Below are positions 1 through 6,831 of a DNA stretch of 10,686 nt, piece by piece. Position 1 is the stretch's first letter. Each line of letters opens with the position of its first letter. The position numbers and the translations under genes were made by a program. The notes beneath the pieces are model-generated. The model did no database searches and was not told where the DNA came from. It was given only the letters and a program-made list of their open reading frames with translations. Source of the stretch: Thermoplasmata archaeon (GTDB lineage Archaea; Thermoplasmatota; Thermoplasmata; Halarchaeoplasmatales; Halarchaeoplasmataceae); NCBI GenBank assembly GCA_019594025.1, contig JAFDUB010000057.1, forward strand, positions 1 to 10,686, given 5' to 3'.

Positions 1-2355
1 AGGGACGACCTGTCCGCGGATTACGTCCTGGTGAACGATATCGATGCGAGTGCGACCAGATATTGGAACGATGGGGCTGGGTTCGAGCCGGTGGGTAGTG
101 GTAACTATATTTTTATAGGTAGTTTCGACGGTAGGAATCACACGATCTCAGGGCTGTATATCAACCGTCCGGATAGCAACGATGTCGGTCTGTTCGGTTA
201 CATTGGGTGGACGGAGTTAAAAAACGTAGGCCTGATCAACAACAACATCACCGGGGAAAATTATGTTGGCGGGCTCGTGGGACGGAACGAAGGCGCGGTG
301 AACAACTCTTATGTTACGGGGAGTGTGAGCGGTGACATATATGTAGGCGGACTAGTGGGATTCAACAATGGTGGCACGGTGGGGAACTCGTATGCCTTTG
401 GAGCCGTGAGCGGAGGATATTATGTAGGCGGACTAGTGGGATTCAACAATGGTGGCACGGTGTCCAACTCACATTCAATCGGAAATGTAACTCTAATTAC
501 GATTCACGCCCACTCCTTTACTCCACCTTCTTGGGGCGGAGGATTAATAGGACATAATGATGGTAAAGTATTCAACTCATTTGCAGTAGGTAATATCACA
601 GGGAGAAGTACTGTGGGTGGACTAGTAGGGACCAACCGTAACATGGCCTTAATATCAAATTCTTATGCTAAAGGAAATATTAGTGGTACTGAACGGGTAG
701 GCGGGCTGGTAGGATCCAATCAAGGAAACATATCTAACTCATATTTCACAGGAAATACTAGTGGATCTTATGTGGTAGGAGGATTTGTAGGGATCAACAG
801 GGGCACAGTCGAGAACTCTTATGCCACCGGATATGTGAGCGGTAGCTGGTTTGTAGGCGGACTCGTGGGAAGGAACGACGGCACGGTGGAGAACTCGTAT
901 GCAACCGGAACCGTTAGCGGAAACGAAAATGTAGGCGGACTCGTTGGAGTGAATGATGGCGCGGTGAACAATTCCTATGCTGCGGGAAGCGTGAGCGGTG
1001 AAGAGTATGTAGGTGGACTCGTTGGAGTGAACGAAGGCACGGTGAAGAACAGTTTTTACGATATCGATTCCGTAATGATAAATGATGGCCATTACATCAC
1101 CATAGGAGGTATCTTCAATGAACAATACGAGGATTGGTTTAATAACGGTATGCAACTTAACATATCTGATTACGCTGATACACTGGTACCAGTTGGTGAT
1201 AACTATGAAATAAGCGGTACAGATGGCTTACGCGACCTTCTTGGTTTTGCTGACCGAGAAGGATATAAATTCAGATTGGCGGCAGATATAGACCTGACTA
1301 GTACACCTGGTTTATACATACCCTATCTTACTGCGGAATTCGAGGGTGATGGTTTCGTCATATCTGGTTTGCATATCGATATACCTTTCGCTGCTCATAT
1401 AGGCCTTTTTGGATGTGTTGGTCCAAAGGGAACAGTTCGAAATGTAGGTGTTGTTGATGCAAATTCGAACGGATTTGGGCAAGTAGGTGTACTCGTGGGA
1501 ACGAATGCCGGAACGATTGAGAACTCATATGCAACGGGATATTTGAGCGGCGGAAGGAGTGTAGGCGGGCTCGTGGGATACAATGACGGTAATGTGGAAA
1601 AATCGTATGCCACCGTAAATGTGAGCGGTGAGAGGTTAGTTGGGGGGCTCGTGGGGTCAAACAGGAAAGAGGGCACGGTTTTTAACTCGTATACCACTGG
1701 AACCGTGAGCGGCAGATGGAGTGTAGGCGGGCTCGTGGGATGGAACGAAGAAGGCACGGTAGAGAACTCGTATGCTACAGGCGATGTTAGTGGTGACAGG
1801 CTAGTAGGTGGGCTCGTCGGGTCGAACTTATTCGAAGGCACTGTACAGAACTCGTATGCGAAGGGGACCGTAACTCGCAAATCCGATTCAACTAGCACAG
1901 ACTTCGGCGGCTTCGTCGGACGTAATTTTCAAGGAAAGATAATAAACTGCTACTCAACGGGCAGCGTACATTACGAAGATGCAGAGGACCCTACCAACAA
2001 AGGCTTCGCCGGGAGTGTGGACACTAGCGGTGATTACAACATGAACGGTAACTTCTGGGACGTTGAAACTAGCGGACAGAATGAGACCGCCGGTGACGCC
2101 ACTGGGTTGAACACGGCAGAGATGCAGACCAGGAGTACATACATAGACGCCGGCTGGGACTTCGACGAGATTTGGGAAATCGAAGAGTATAGAAACGACG
2201 GCTACCCATACCTGCAGTGGCAGGAGTTCGAGGAGGAAGAGGAAGTCGGAAGGCCGGTCTTCCTCTTAGTTGCTGTGGTGATCGTTATTTTCATAGCTCT
2301 GATACTGTTCATGGTGGCAGTGTCTGGGAAGTCCGATGAATTTGATCAGAATTAA
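1..2355 (+). CDS. GLUG-repeat surface protein, 5'-truncated, C-terminal membrane anchor
   Basis: The frame is open from base 1, and codons before the GTG at 31 already encode the motif LSADYVLVNDIDAS that opens such modules, so the gene starts left of the window and GTG 31 is not its start. Two modules are visible. Each opens with a 'FxxDI...F.G....ISGL.I......GLFG' block (about 1-235 and 1215-1410), followed by GLUG repeats of the form VGGLVGxNxGxVxNSYATGxVSG: ten in the first array and six in the second. A closing NFWDVETSG...GYPYLQW block follows. The C-terminus has an acidic stretch (EFEEEEE), one hydrophobic helix at about 2254-2322, and a short polar tail. By family knowledge GLUG repeats form extracellular beta-helical or adhesin-like proteins. 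Surface exposure with a C-terminal anchor is inferred; the ligand is unknown. Any signal peptide would be off-window. Confidence 0.9.
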   Translation, partial: RDDLSADYVLVNDIDASATRYWNDGAGFEPVGSGNYIFIGSFDGRNHTISGLYINRPDSNDVGLFGYIGWTELKNVGLINNNITGENYVGGLVGRNEGAVNNSYVTGSVSGDIYVGGLVGFNNGGTVGNSYAFGAVSGGYYVGGLVGFNNGGTVSNSHSIGNVTLITIHAHSFTPPSWGGGLIGHNDGKVFNSFAVGNITGRSTVGGLVGTNRNMALISNSYAKGNISGTERVGGLVGSNQGNISNSYFTGNTSGSYVVGGFVGINRGTVENSYATGYVSGSWFVGGLVGRNDGTVENSYATGTVSGNENVGGLVGVNDGAVNNSYAAGSVSGEEYVGGLVGVNEGTVKNSFYDIDSVMINDGHYITIGGIFNEQYEDWFNNGMQLNISDYADTLVPVGDNYEISGTDGLRDLLGFADREGYKFRLAADIDLTSTPGLYIPYLTAEFEGDGFVISGLHIDIPFAAHIGLFGCVGPKGTVRNVGVVDANSNGFGQVGVLVGTNAGTIENSYATGYLSGGRSVGGLVGYNDGNVEKSYATVNVSGERLVGGLVGSNRKEGTVFNSYTTGTVSGRWSVGGLVGWNEEGTVENSYATGDVSGDRLVGGLVGSNLFEGTVQNSYAKGTVTRKSDSTSTDFGGFVGRNFQGKIINCYSTGSVHYEDAEDPTNKGFAGSVDTSGDYNMNGNFWDVETSGQNETAGDATGLNTAEMQTRSTYIDAGWDFDEIWEIEEYRNDGYPYLQWQEFEEEEEVGRPVFLLVAVVIVIFIALILFMVAVSGKSDEFDQN
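262..1056 (+). repeat. GLUG repeat array A, ten units
   Basis: Ten consecutive in-frame units of about 24-28 codons, each with the core VGGLVG.N.G.V.NSY. Unit 3 carries an insertion (residues TLITIHAHSFTPPSW) that breaks the period. Units 4-6 (about 535-780) use AT-richer synonymous codons than units 1-2 and 7-10, so the array is a mosaic at DNA level. Confidence 0.85.
340..462 (+). repeat. Exact 42-bp direct repeat within GLUG array A
   Basis: Bases 340-381 and 421-462 are identical over 42 bases and offset by 81 bases, exactly one 27-codon repeat unit. Flanking bases differ. Perfect identity within otherwise diverged repeats points to recent duplication or gene conversion between neighbouring units. 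Confidence 0.9.
1480..1980 (+). repeat. GLUG repeat array B, six units
   Basis: Six units follow the second module opening. The first is degenerate (QVGVLVG), units 2-5 keep VGGLVG, and the last (FGGFVGRNFQGKIINCYSTG) is divergent and runs into the C-terminal closing block. The sequence gtaggcgggctcgtggga recurs at about 1561 and 1723. Confidence 0.8.
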
Positions 2356-2510
2356 TCATATTTGTTTCTTCGATCAGTATGTCGGCAAGATTCTCTTTTC
2401 TACCGGTATCAACCTAGGCGATAAATAGTTCTGTTTTAGCCGAGAGAGGCCACGATTCTATAAAGTAAAGCAACGAAATTTTTTCCGGATAATACAATAT
2501 TCCTGTCAAT
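2356..2510. other. Intergenic spacer, no gene seen
   Basis: No credible coding frame or RNA gene was recognised between the GLUG gene and the translation operon. T-rich tracts just after the stop (about 2361-2370 and 2393-2400) could act as an archaeal-type terminator, but there is no convincing hairpin. Confidence 0.4.
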
Positions 2511-2527
2511 CCGACAAGATTATATAT
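2511..2527 (+). promoter_or_regulatory. BRE/TATA-like promoter of the zinc-ribbon/aEF-1beta operon
   Basis: A TTATATAT box lies at 2520-2527, preceded by purine-containing ACAAGA resembling a BRE. Transcription would be expected to start roughly 22-27 bases beyond the box centre, around 2546-2550. That falls on the ATG at 2547 and rules out the ATG at 2526, which lies inside the TATA box. Confidence 0.6.
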
Positions 2528-2546
2528 GTTCTTCATTTTGCAACCG

Positions 2547-2723
2547 ATGATAAAGATGAAGAAAGATTACAACTGCAGCTCCTGCGGCTTAACGCTGGTG
2601 GGTCTAAAGAACACGATATTCCCATGCCCCGAGTGTGGGGAAACCGAGATCGGCCGATGTAAGGTTTGCCGGGACCAAGGCGAGTGGTATGAATGCCCAA
2701 ACTGTGGATTCAGGGGGCCTTAA
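2547..2723 (+). CDS. Zinc-ribbon RNA-binding/translation protein, four CPXCG-type motifs
   Basis: A 58-residue protein with four Cys-x-x-Cys knuckles in order: CSSCG, CPECG, CKVCR and CPNCG, enough for two zinc sites. This arrangement and length match the archaeal COG2888 zinc-finger microproteins (HVO_2753 type), which are usually annotated as translation-associated RNA-binding proteins. The longest frame begins at ATG 2526, but that codon sits inside the TATA box. ATG 2547 fits a leaderless transcript, and ATG 2556 (55 residues, MKKDY...) is also possible. The gene stops one base before the aEF-1beta ATG, and this pairing recurs in euryarchaea, which supports a translation role. The exact molecular function in the ribosome cycle is not shown by the sequence. 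Confidence 0.85.
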   Translation: MIKMKKDYNCSSCGLTLVGLKNTIFPCPECGETEIGRCKVCRDQGEWYECPNCGFRGP

Positions 2724-2724
2724 G

Positions 2725-2991
2725 ATGGGGGATGTGATGCTGGTTTACCGTATAATGCCCGAAGATCCGAAGGCCGATTTAGAGGCTATCGAGCAGAAGG
2801 CGAAGGAGATAATCGAAGAATTCGGAACTTATAGAGGAAGTTCGATCGAAAAAGTCGCCTTCGGTCTGAAAGCACTTAAAGCCACCGCGGTGATACCGGA
2901 CGCCGGAGGAATAGTCAACGACCTGGAAGAGAAACTGAAGACCATAGAAGGTATCCAGAGCGCTGAAGCCGTCGATATAACCCTGATTTAA
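2725..2991 (+). CDS. ef1b: Translation elongation factor 1-beta (aEF-1beta)
   Basis: An 88-residue protein matching the single-domain archaeal EF-1beta (COG2092), the nucleotide-exchange factor that reloads aEF-1alpha with GTP. Family hallmarks seen are the N-terminal strand VMLVYRIMPED, a central IEKVAFGLKAL segment (residues 41-51), and the C-terminal EGIQSAEAVDITLI ending typical of the family. ATG 2725 was chosen because it gives the usual length of about 90 residues and lies one base after the zinc-ribbon stop; the longer frame from 2635 overlaps that gene. Co-transcription with the zinc-ribbon gene is likely. Its stop codon overlaps the stop of the convergent small membrane gene at 2988-2990. 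Confidence 0.93.
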   Translation: MGDVMLVYRIMPEDPKADLEAIEQKAKEIIEEFGTYRGSSIEKVAFGLKALKATAVIPDAGGIVNDLEEKLKTIEGIQSAEAVDITLI

Positions 2992-3276
2992 GAAGCTTCT
3001 CTCTTGGCTTTGAAATAACGTCTTATATGAGTAGAGATAGCTGCGGTCAACACCATAGCTATAATTACTAACGTTAGGATGGAGCCCCATTTTTCCCACG
3101 GTTGATGATCAACACCGATGGCCCACACTATATACGTGATAACCAATAGGAGTCCGAATCTTCAGCTTTTTTATGGAATAGATAATGCAGACCCATTAGA
3201 ATAGGTATACTGACCATAACTGCCGAACCTAGAATTATCAAGAAATTTATGAGTATATCCGAACATCCATTATCAT
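2988..3276 (-). pseudogene. Small three-helix membrane protein, reading frame broken twice
   Basis: No intact frame exists, yet coding character continues across three frames. ATG 3276 lies one base after the ahcY stop and 7 bases behind a strong AGAGGGG SD site (3290-3284), but its frame ends at 3247 after nine codons. A second frame gives hydrophobic segment ILINFLIILGSAVMVSIP then HYLFHKKAED, ending at 3128. A third, open from 3161, gives LLLVITYIVWAIG, then DHQPWEKWGS, SILTLVIIAMVLTAAIS and a basic tail HIRRYFKAKREAS, ending at 2988. Adding one T at about 3259-3264 and one at about 3154-3160 restores a protein of about 95 residues with three membrane helices. Family not recognised. It may be real decay or base-call errors. 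It would be the third gene of the CoA/SAH operon. Confidence 0.55.
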
Positions 3277-3277
3277 T

Positions 3278-4513
3278 TCACGTCCCCTCTTTCCAGCCGG
3301 TCATGTATTCCACCTGCTCTTTGGTAAGCTCGTCGATTGATATACCGTCGGCCTTCAATCGCAACCTTGCAACCATTTCATCTAACTCTCTTGGTATCCG
3401 ATGAACACCCGGTTCCATATCCGGGTTACGTACAACGTACTCGGCTGCCAGCATCTGCAGAGCGAAGCTCATGTCCATTATCTCCACCGGATGGCCCTGC
3501 CCGACCGCTAGATTTACCAACCTTCCGTCGGCTATCAGATACAACGTCCGACCGTCCTGCATCTCATAACCGATAACATCGTCTCTCACCTCTTTTGAGG
3601 ACACCGATAATTCCTCCAAAGCCGGTCTGGATATCTCGTTATTGAAGTGACCGGAATTTGCCATCACACATCCGTCTTTGGCCGATTCGATAGATTCCCT
3701 GTTAACAACGTCCTTACAGCCGGTGGACGTTACCACGAAATCCGCCTTTTTCATCCCCTCGACCATAGGTAATACTTCAAAACCTTCCATCCTTGCTTCC
3801 ACGGCTCTGATGGGATCTACCTCGGAAACCAATACCTGAGCACCCATACCCCTTGCCCTCATCGCTATACCCCTTCCGCACCAGCCGTAACCTCCGACCA
3901 AAAAGTTCTTACCGCTGAGCTGGAGGTTTGTGGCGGTCATTAAACCATCTATAGTGGACTGGCCTGTGCCGTACCTGTTGTCGAAGAGATGTTTCATATA
4001 TGCATCATTAACCGACATCACTGGAAACTTGAGTTCACCGTCCTTTTCCATAGCCCTCAACCGTACGATACCGGTAGTGGTCTCCTCTGCACCACCGATG
4101 ATTCCATCTAGAAGATCTCTCCGTTCGGTATGAACCAAAGATATCAAATCGCCGCCGTCGTCTATCACTACACTAGGCTTATGCTCTAGAGTTCTATTCA
4201 AATTATCGTAATATTCGCTGCTGCTCTCTCCACGCTTGGCGTACACATCCATGCCATACTCTTCCCGCAGTGCTTCGGCCACCGAATCGTCTGTAGATAA
4301 AGGATTGCAGCTCGCCATCTTCACATTCGCACCCGCCTCTCTTAACGAAAGTCCGAGGATACCTGTTTTCGCCTCCACGTGGAGGGCCATGGATATGTTC
4401 ACATCTTCAAGATACCCTCTGGACTTCACTTCTTCTCTCACCCTATGCATAACCTTCATGTGTTCTCGTGCCCATTCAAGCCTCTTGGTTCCTATTTCTG
4501 ATAAATCGCTCAT
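3278..4513 (-). CDS. ahcY: S-adenosylhomocysteine hydrolase family protein
   Basis: A 411-residue NAD-dependent adenosylhomocysteinase, which splits S-adenosylhomocysteine to homocysteine and adenosine and relieves product inhibition of methyltransferases. Seen: DDGGDL (118-123), GAEETTTG (141-148), the KHLFDNRYGTGQST block (174-187) with the catalytic Lys/Asp pair, the NAD-binding GYGWCGRG (208-215), and NLAVGQGHPVEIMDMSFALQ near the C-terminus. It ends in the short archaeal-type EYMTGWKEGT. ATG 4513 was chosen because the family sequence begins there; the GTG at 4570 overlaps the upstream gene. No strong SD is seen, and the gap to the upstream stop is 31 bases, so operon expression is likely. 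The Methanocaldococcus jannaschii member MJ1388 prefers S-inosylhomocysteine, so the true substrate here is uncertain. Confidence 0.95.
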   Translation of the reverse strand: MSDLSEIGTKRLEWAREHMKVMHRVREEVKSRGYLEDVNISMALHVEAKTGILGLSLREAGANVKMASCNPLSTDDSVAEALREEYGMDVYAKRGESSSEYYDNLNRTLEHKPSVVIDDGGDLISLVHTERRDLLDGIIGGAEETTTGIVRLRAMEKDGELKFPVMSVNDAYMKHLFDNRYGTGQSTIDGLMTATNLQLSGKNFLVGGYGWCGRGIAMRARGMGAQVLVSEVDPIRAVEARMEGFEVLPMVEGMKKADFVVTSTGCKDVVNRESIESAKDGCVMANSGHFNNEISRPALEELSVSSKEVRDDVIGYEMQDGRTLYLIADGRLVNLAVGQGHPVEIMDMSFALQMLAAEYVVRNPDMEPGVHRIPRELDEMVARLRLKADGISIDELTKEQVEYMTGWKEGT

Positions 4514-4544
4514 CGTATCATTGTTCCGAAGGTAGAAGTAGGAT

Positions 4545-5279
4545 TTATCTTTTCTGCAAACCCTTCTCACTTAATTCAGATAATCTGTTAGACATGAAGT
4601 CAAGAACCTTTGATAGATTTTTATCGTTGTCAAAGCTGCCACCTAACGGTTCCAGTTCCCGCATATTTGAGAAGGCTCGAGTTATGTTATCCACAATAGT
4701 TATGTCGGCGGTTCTCGAGGTCCGGGACAGCGGATTCAAATCAACCGTTACCACCGTTTTACCCATCTTCGAAAGCGCCTGGGCCCGGTCCCCGTCCTCC
4801 AGAGGAACCAAAACAACGTCCGACGAATAAATTCCCTCTTCACTGCACAATCCTCTTGCATGGTCCAAGCCAGGTATCTCAGCGTCCGGTTGGAGACCTA
4901 ATATGTTCTCGCCTCCGTACTCCTCTAACCTCGATGATATGCGGTGCATCCGTTCCTCCGTACGATGAAACAGATTGACTTCGATTTTAGCATCCGATCG
5001 CTCCGCAAGCTTCACCGTCTCTTCGGGAACCAGGGCAACCACGTTTCCATTCACAGATATCACCGGATTCCTTGCAGAGAAGAGTGCTGCTAGTGCCGCT
5101 CGTTCAGCCAGCCTTGCCGGCTCAATTGTTTTCTCACCGATGAGATAGTCGAAGGCCTCCCCTCGTCCATGGGCAATCAATCCCGCCTTCGATGTAATGC
5201 CGTATTCGACTCCTTCAACGAGCAGCTCTCGGACCCTAAGTGATTCATATCTGGGATGTGTTTTTGGAATCTCAGTCAT
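4545..5279 (-). CDS. 4-phosphopantoate--beta-alanine ligase (phosphopantothenate synthetase)
   Basis: A 244-residue protein of the archaeal COG1701/DUF137 family, which joins 4-phosphopantoate and beta-alanine using ATP to give 4-phosphopantothenate. With pantoate kinase it replaces the bacterial PanC/PanK steps of CoA synthesis. Conserved blocks seen: IPKTHPRYESL at the N-terminus, GLIAHGRGEAFDYLIGE (33-49), VISVNGN (73-79), EVNLFHRTEER (100-110), GLDHARG (137-143), VPLEDGDR (158-165) and DLNPLSRT (180-187). Full length. ATG 5279 starts directly at the conserved N-terminus. It is the first gene of a leftward operon with ahcY. A TTAAATA element at 5320-5314 is its likely promoter, shared back-to-back with the rightward operon starting at 5378. 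Confidence 0.95.
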   Translation of the reverse strand: MTEIPKTHPRYESLRVRELLVEGVEYGITSKAGLIAHGRGEAFDYLIGEKTIEPARLAERAALAALFSARNPVISVNGNVVALVPEETVKLAERSDAKIEVNLFHRTEERMHRISSRLEEYGGENILGLQPDAEIPGLDHARGLCSEEGIYSSDVVLVPLEDGDRAQALSKMGKTVVTVDLNPLSRTSRTADITIVDNITRAFSNMRELEPLGGSFDNDKNLSKVLDFMSNRLSELSEKGLQKR

Positions 5280-5313
5280 AAATATGCACCGGACTTACTA
5301 ATTTATTATCAAG

Positions 5314-5320
5314 TATTTAA
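5314..5320 (-). promoter_or_regulatory. TATA-like box for the CoA/SAH operon
   Basis: On the minus strand TTAAATA lies about 38 bases before ATG 5279, predicting a transcript start near 5290 and a leader of roughly 10-15 bases. Position and divergent layout support it; the motif itself is common. Confidence 0.4.
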
Positions 5321-5330
5321 CAATCATGTA

Positions 5331-5348
5331 AGAAAAAGTCTATAAGTA
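5331..5348 (+). promoter_or_regulatory. BRE/TATA-like promoter for the membrane protein/regulator/pcm operon
   Basis: AGAAAAAG (BRE-like) at 5331-5338 precedes TATAAGTA at 5341-5348. The expected transcript start is about 5368-5372, a few bases before ATG 5378, so the leader would be very short. It lies back-to-back with the leftward promoter; a regulator binding here could control both operons. Confidence 0.5.
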
Positions 5349-5377
5349 CATGAAGCATTCGGTAGGACTGTGATAAT

Positions 5378-5638
5378 ATGATATATACACTCGTAGCGGT
5401 TTGTCTTGCAGGATTCGCATGTATTCAGGCGCTGGTCGGTCTAATTAGCTACAGGCGAACTGGAAAACGTAAGCTCCTGCTTATTTCTCTAGCATTCCTT
5501 ATATTCACCTTTAAAGGGATATATGCCATTCTTTCTGCATTTGCCGTGATCGATTTGACGGTTCAGCCGGAGCTGTATATGCTTGTAGTAGATCTGATTA
5601 TAGTGATTTTGTTGTACCTTTCAATCGTTAAGGAGTGA
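5378..5638 (+). CDS. Small three-helix membrane protein of unknown function
   Basis: An 86-residue protein made almost entirely of three hydrophobic segments, about residues 2-24, 33-56 and 65-82. A basic loop SYRRTGKRK lies between helices 1 and 2 and a polar VQPE turn before helix 3. By the positive-inside rule the first loop is cytoplasmic. I do not recognise the family with certainty. The arrangement resembles DUF7521-like small archaeal membrane proteins that sit beside winged-helix regulators, but this is from memory of layout only. It is the first gene of its operon, and the next gene starts nine bases after its stop, behind an SD site that overlaps the stop. A sensor or effector role tied to the regulator is inference. 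Confidence 0.75.
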   Translation: MIYTLVAVCLAGFACIQALVGLISYRRTGKRKLLLISLAFLIFTFKGIYAILSAFAVIDLTVQPELYMLVVDLIIVILLYLSIVKE

Positions 5639-5647
5639 ATACCCAAG

Positions 5648-6181
5648 ATGAACAAAAAGGATGACGCTCTGGACCTGGAAAGCCGTAAAGAGATATTCGA
5701 CATCATTTCAGATAAACCTGGGACTTACATGAGGGAGATACAGAAAAAACTGGAGATGCCAACCGGCCAGCTAGAGTATCATCTCAGATATTTAGAAGAT
5801 AACAATCTTATAGCGTGGGAGTCCATAAGCAACAAAAAAAGGTATTTTGTCGACGACGAAGTTAGTTATCCGGATAGAAAGATGCTTTCTATACTAAGGC
5901 AAGATATTCCTCGAAAAGTTCTTTTAATTTTACTGGAGGAAGGTGAAAAAAACTTCGGAACGCTGCATGAGTACTTCGATGTTTCAAAATCAACACTGTC
6001 CTTTCATCTTAAAAAACTCGTCAAGTTGAAGTTGATCGAGGGTATAAAAAAGGGACGAAAGAAGTATTTCGTGTGTGTAGAACCAAAAAAAGTCGCCCAG
6101 GTTCTTATTACCTATCAAGACTCCTTTGTAGATAAAGCGGTTGACAACTTCGTCGACGTATGGATGGAGATGAAAAGATGA
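5648..6181 (+). CDS. Tandem winged-helix DNA-binding transcriptional regulator
   Basis: A 177-residue protein with two winged helix-turn-helix domains. The first spans about residues 11-69, with recognition helix TGQLEYHLRYLEDNNLI and wing SNKKRYFV. The second spans about 84-143, with SKSTLSFHLKKLVKLKLIEG and wing KKGRKKYFV. The tail (145-177) looks helical and may mediate dimerisation. This double ArsR/MarR-like layout is common among euryarchaeal regulators. No metal-binding Cys/His cluster is visible, so the inducer is unknown. The SD AAGGAGTGA (5630-5638) overlaps the preceding stop, and its own stop overlaps the pcm ATG by four bases, so all three genes should be co-translated. Autoregulation through the divergent 5280-5377 region is likely but unproven. 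Confidence 0.88.
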   Translation: MNKKDDALDLESRKEIFDIISDKPGTYMREIQKKLEMPTGQLEYHLRYLEDNNLIAWESISNKKRYFVDDEVSYPDRKMLSILRQDIPRKVLLILLEEGEKNFGTLHEYFDVSKSTLSFHLKKLVKLKLIEGIKKGRKKYFVCVEPKKVAQVLITYQDSFVDKAVDNFVDVWMEMKR

Positions 6182-6828
6182 AAGATGATCTGTTAGAGGA
6201 AAGAAAGAAATTGGTAGAACGACTTAAGAAAACAGGATATATACGAAGTAAAAAGGTGGCTGATGCTGTGGGGGCCGTACCCAGGCATCTTTTTATACCT
6301 CGTTCCATGACACACAAGGCTTATGTCGACGCACCTCTCCCCATCGGAAGCGGGCAGACTATCTCCGCACCTCATATGGTGGCGATGATGGTGGAGGAAT
6401 TAGACTTGAAAGAAGGCATGAAGGTTCTCGAGGTTGGAGGGGGAAGGGGATACCACGCCGCTGTGATCTCTCGTATAGTTGGGGATTCCGGTCAGGTTAT
6501 ATCCGTCGAAAGGTTACCCGAACTGGCTGAAAAGGGTAGAAAAGTGCTCAACCGACTTAACTACAATAACATAAAGCTGGTGGTCGCAGATGGTTCAAAA
6601 GGTTACGAAGAGCAGTCACCTTACTACAGAATATCTGTGGCATGTGGGGCTCCATCGGTTCCTACACCTCTTATCAAGCAGTTAAAGGTAGGAGGTAAGA
6701 TGCTTATCCCTGTTGGAGGGAGGTATTACCAGACTCTATACAGGCTAACAAGAACAGAGGACAAGATAAAAAAAGAGGACTTAGGGGGAGTACTTTTCGT
6801 CCCCTTGAAAGGAGAACACGGTTTCTGA
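6178..6828 (+). CDS. pcm: Protein-L-isoaspartate O-methyltransferase
   Basis: A 216-residue SAM-dependent enzyme that methylates isoaspartyl residues in aged proteins to start their repair. Seen: VPRHLFIP (34-41), the active-site loop IGSGQTISAPHMVAMM (56-71), SAM-binding motif LEVGGGRGYHAA (84-95), ISVERLPELA (108-117), and the C-terminal QLKVGGKMLIPVGG (168-181). Motif I has GGGRG rather than the common GTGSG, a variant that keeps the glycines. ATG 6178 was chosen because it overlaps the regulator stop (ATGA) and lies behind GGAGATGA; ATG 6160 would extend into the regulator. The gene ends three bases from the convergent ATPase gene. Its product S-adenosylhomocysteine is the substrate of the hydrolase in the divergent operon. 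Confidence 0.95.
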   Translation: MKDDLLEERKKLVERLKKTGYIRSKKVADAVGAVPRHLFIPRSMTHKAYVDAPLPIGSGQTISAPHMVAMMVEELDLKEGMKVLEVGGGRGYHAAVISRIVGDSGQVISVERLPELAEKGRKVLNRLNYNNIKLVVADGSKGYEEQSPYYRISVACGAPSVPTPLIKQLKVGGKMLIPVGGRYYQTLYRLTRTEDKIKKEDLGGVLFVPLKGEHGF

Positions 6829-6831
6829 GCC

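Noticed and set aside
739..1155. 138-codon open frame on the minus strand
   Set aside because: Antisense to the GLUG repeats; its residues mirror the repeat period and no SD or family is apparent.
1395..1898. 167-codon minus-strand open frame rich in PTSPPT repeats
   Set aside because: Antisense shadow of GLUG array B; the apparent repeats are the reverse complement of VGGLVG codons.
262..1980. CRISPR array
   Set aside because: The repeats are in-frame protein repeats with diverged copies and no constant spacer length.
2779..3099. 106-codon minus-strand open frame
   Set aside because: Mostly antisense to aEF-1beta. The real minus-strand coding signal at 2988-3276 uses other frames.
4468..4830. 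120-codon plus-strand open frame
   Set aside because: Antisense to two well-recognised genes (ahcY start and the ligase 3' end) with no family features.
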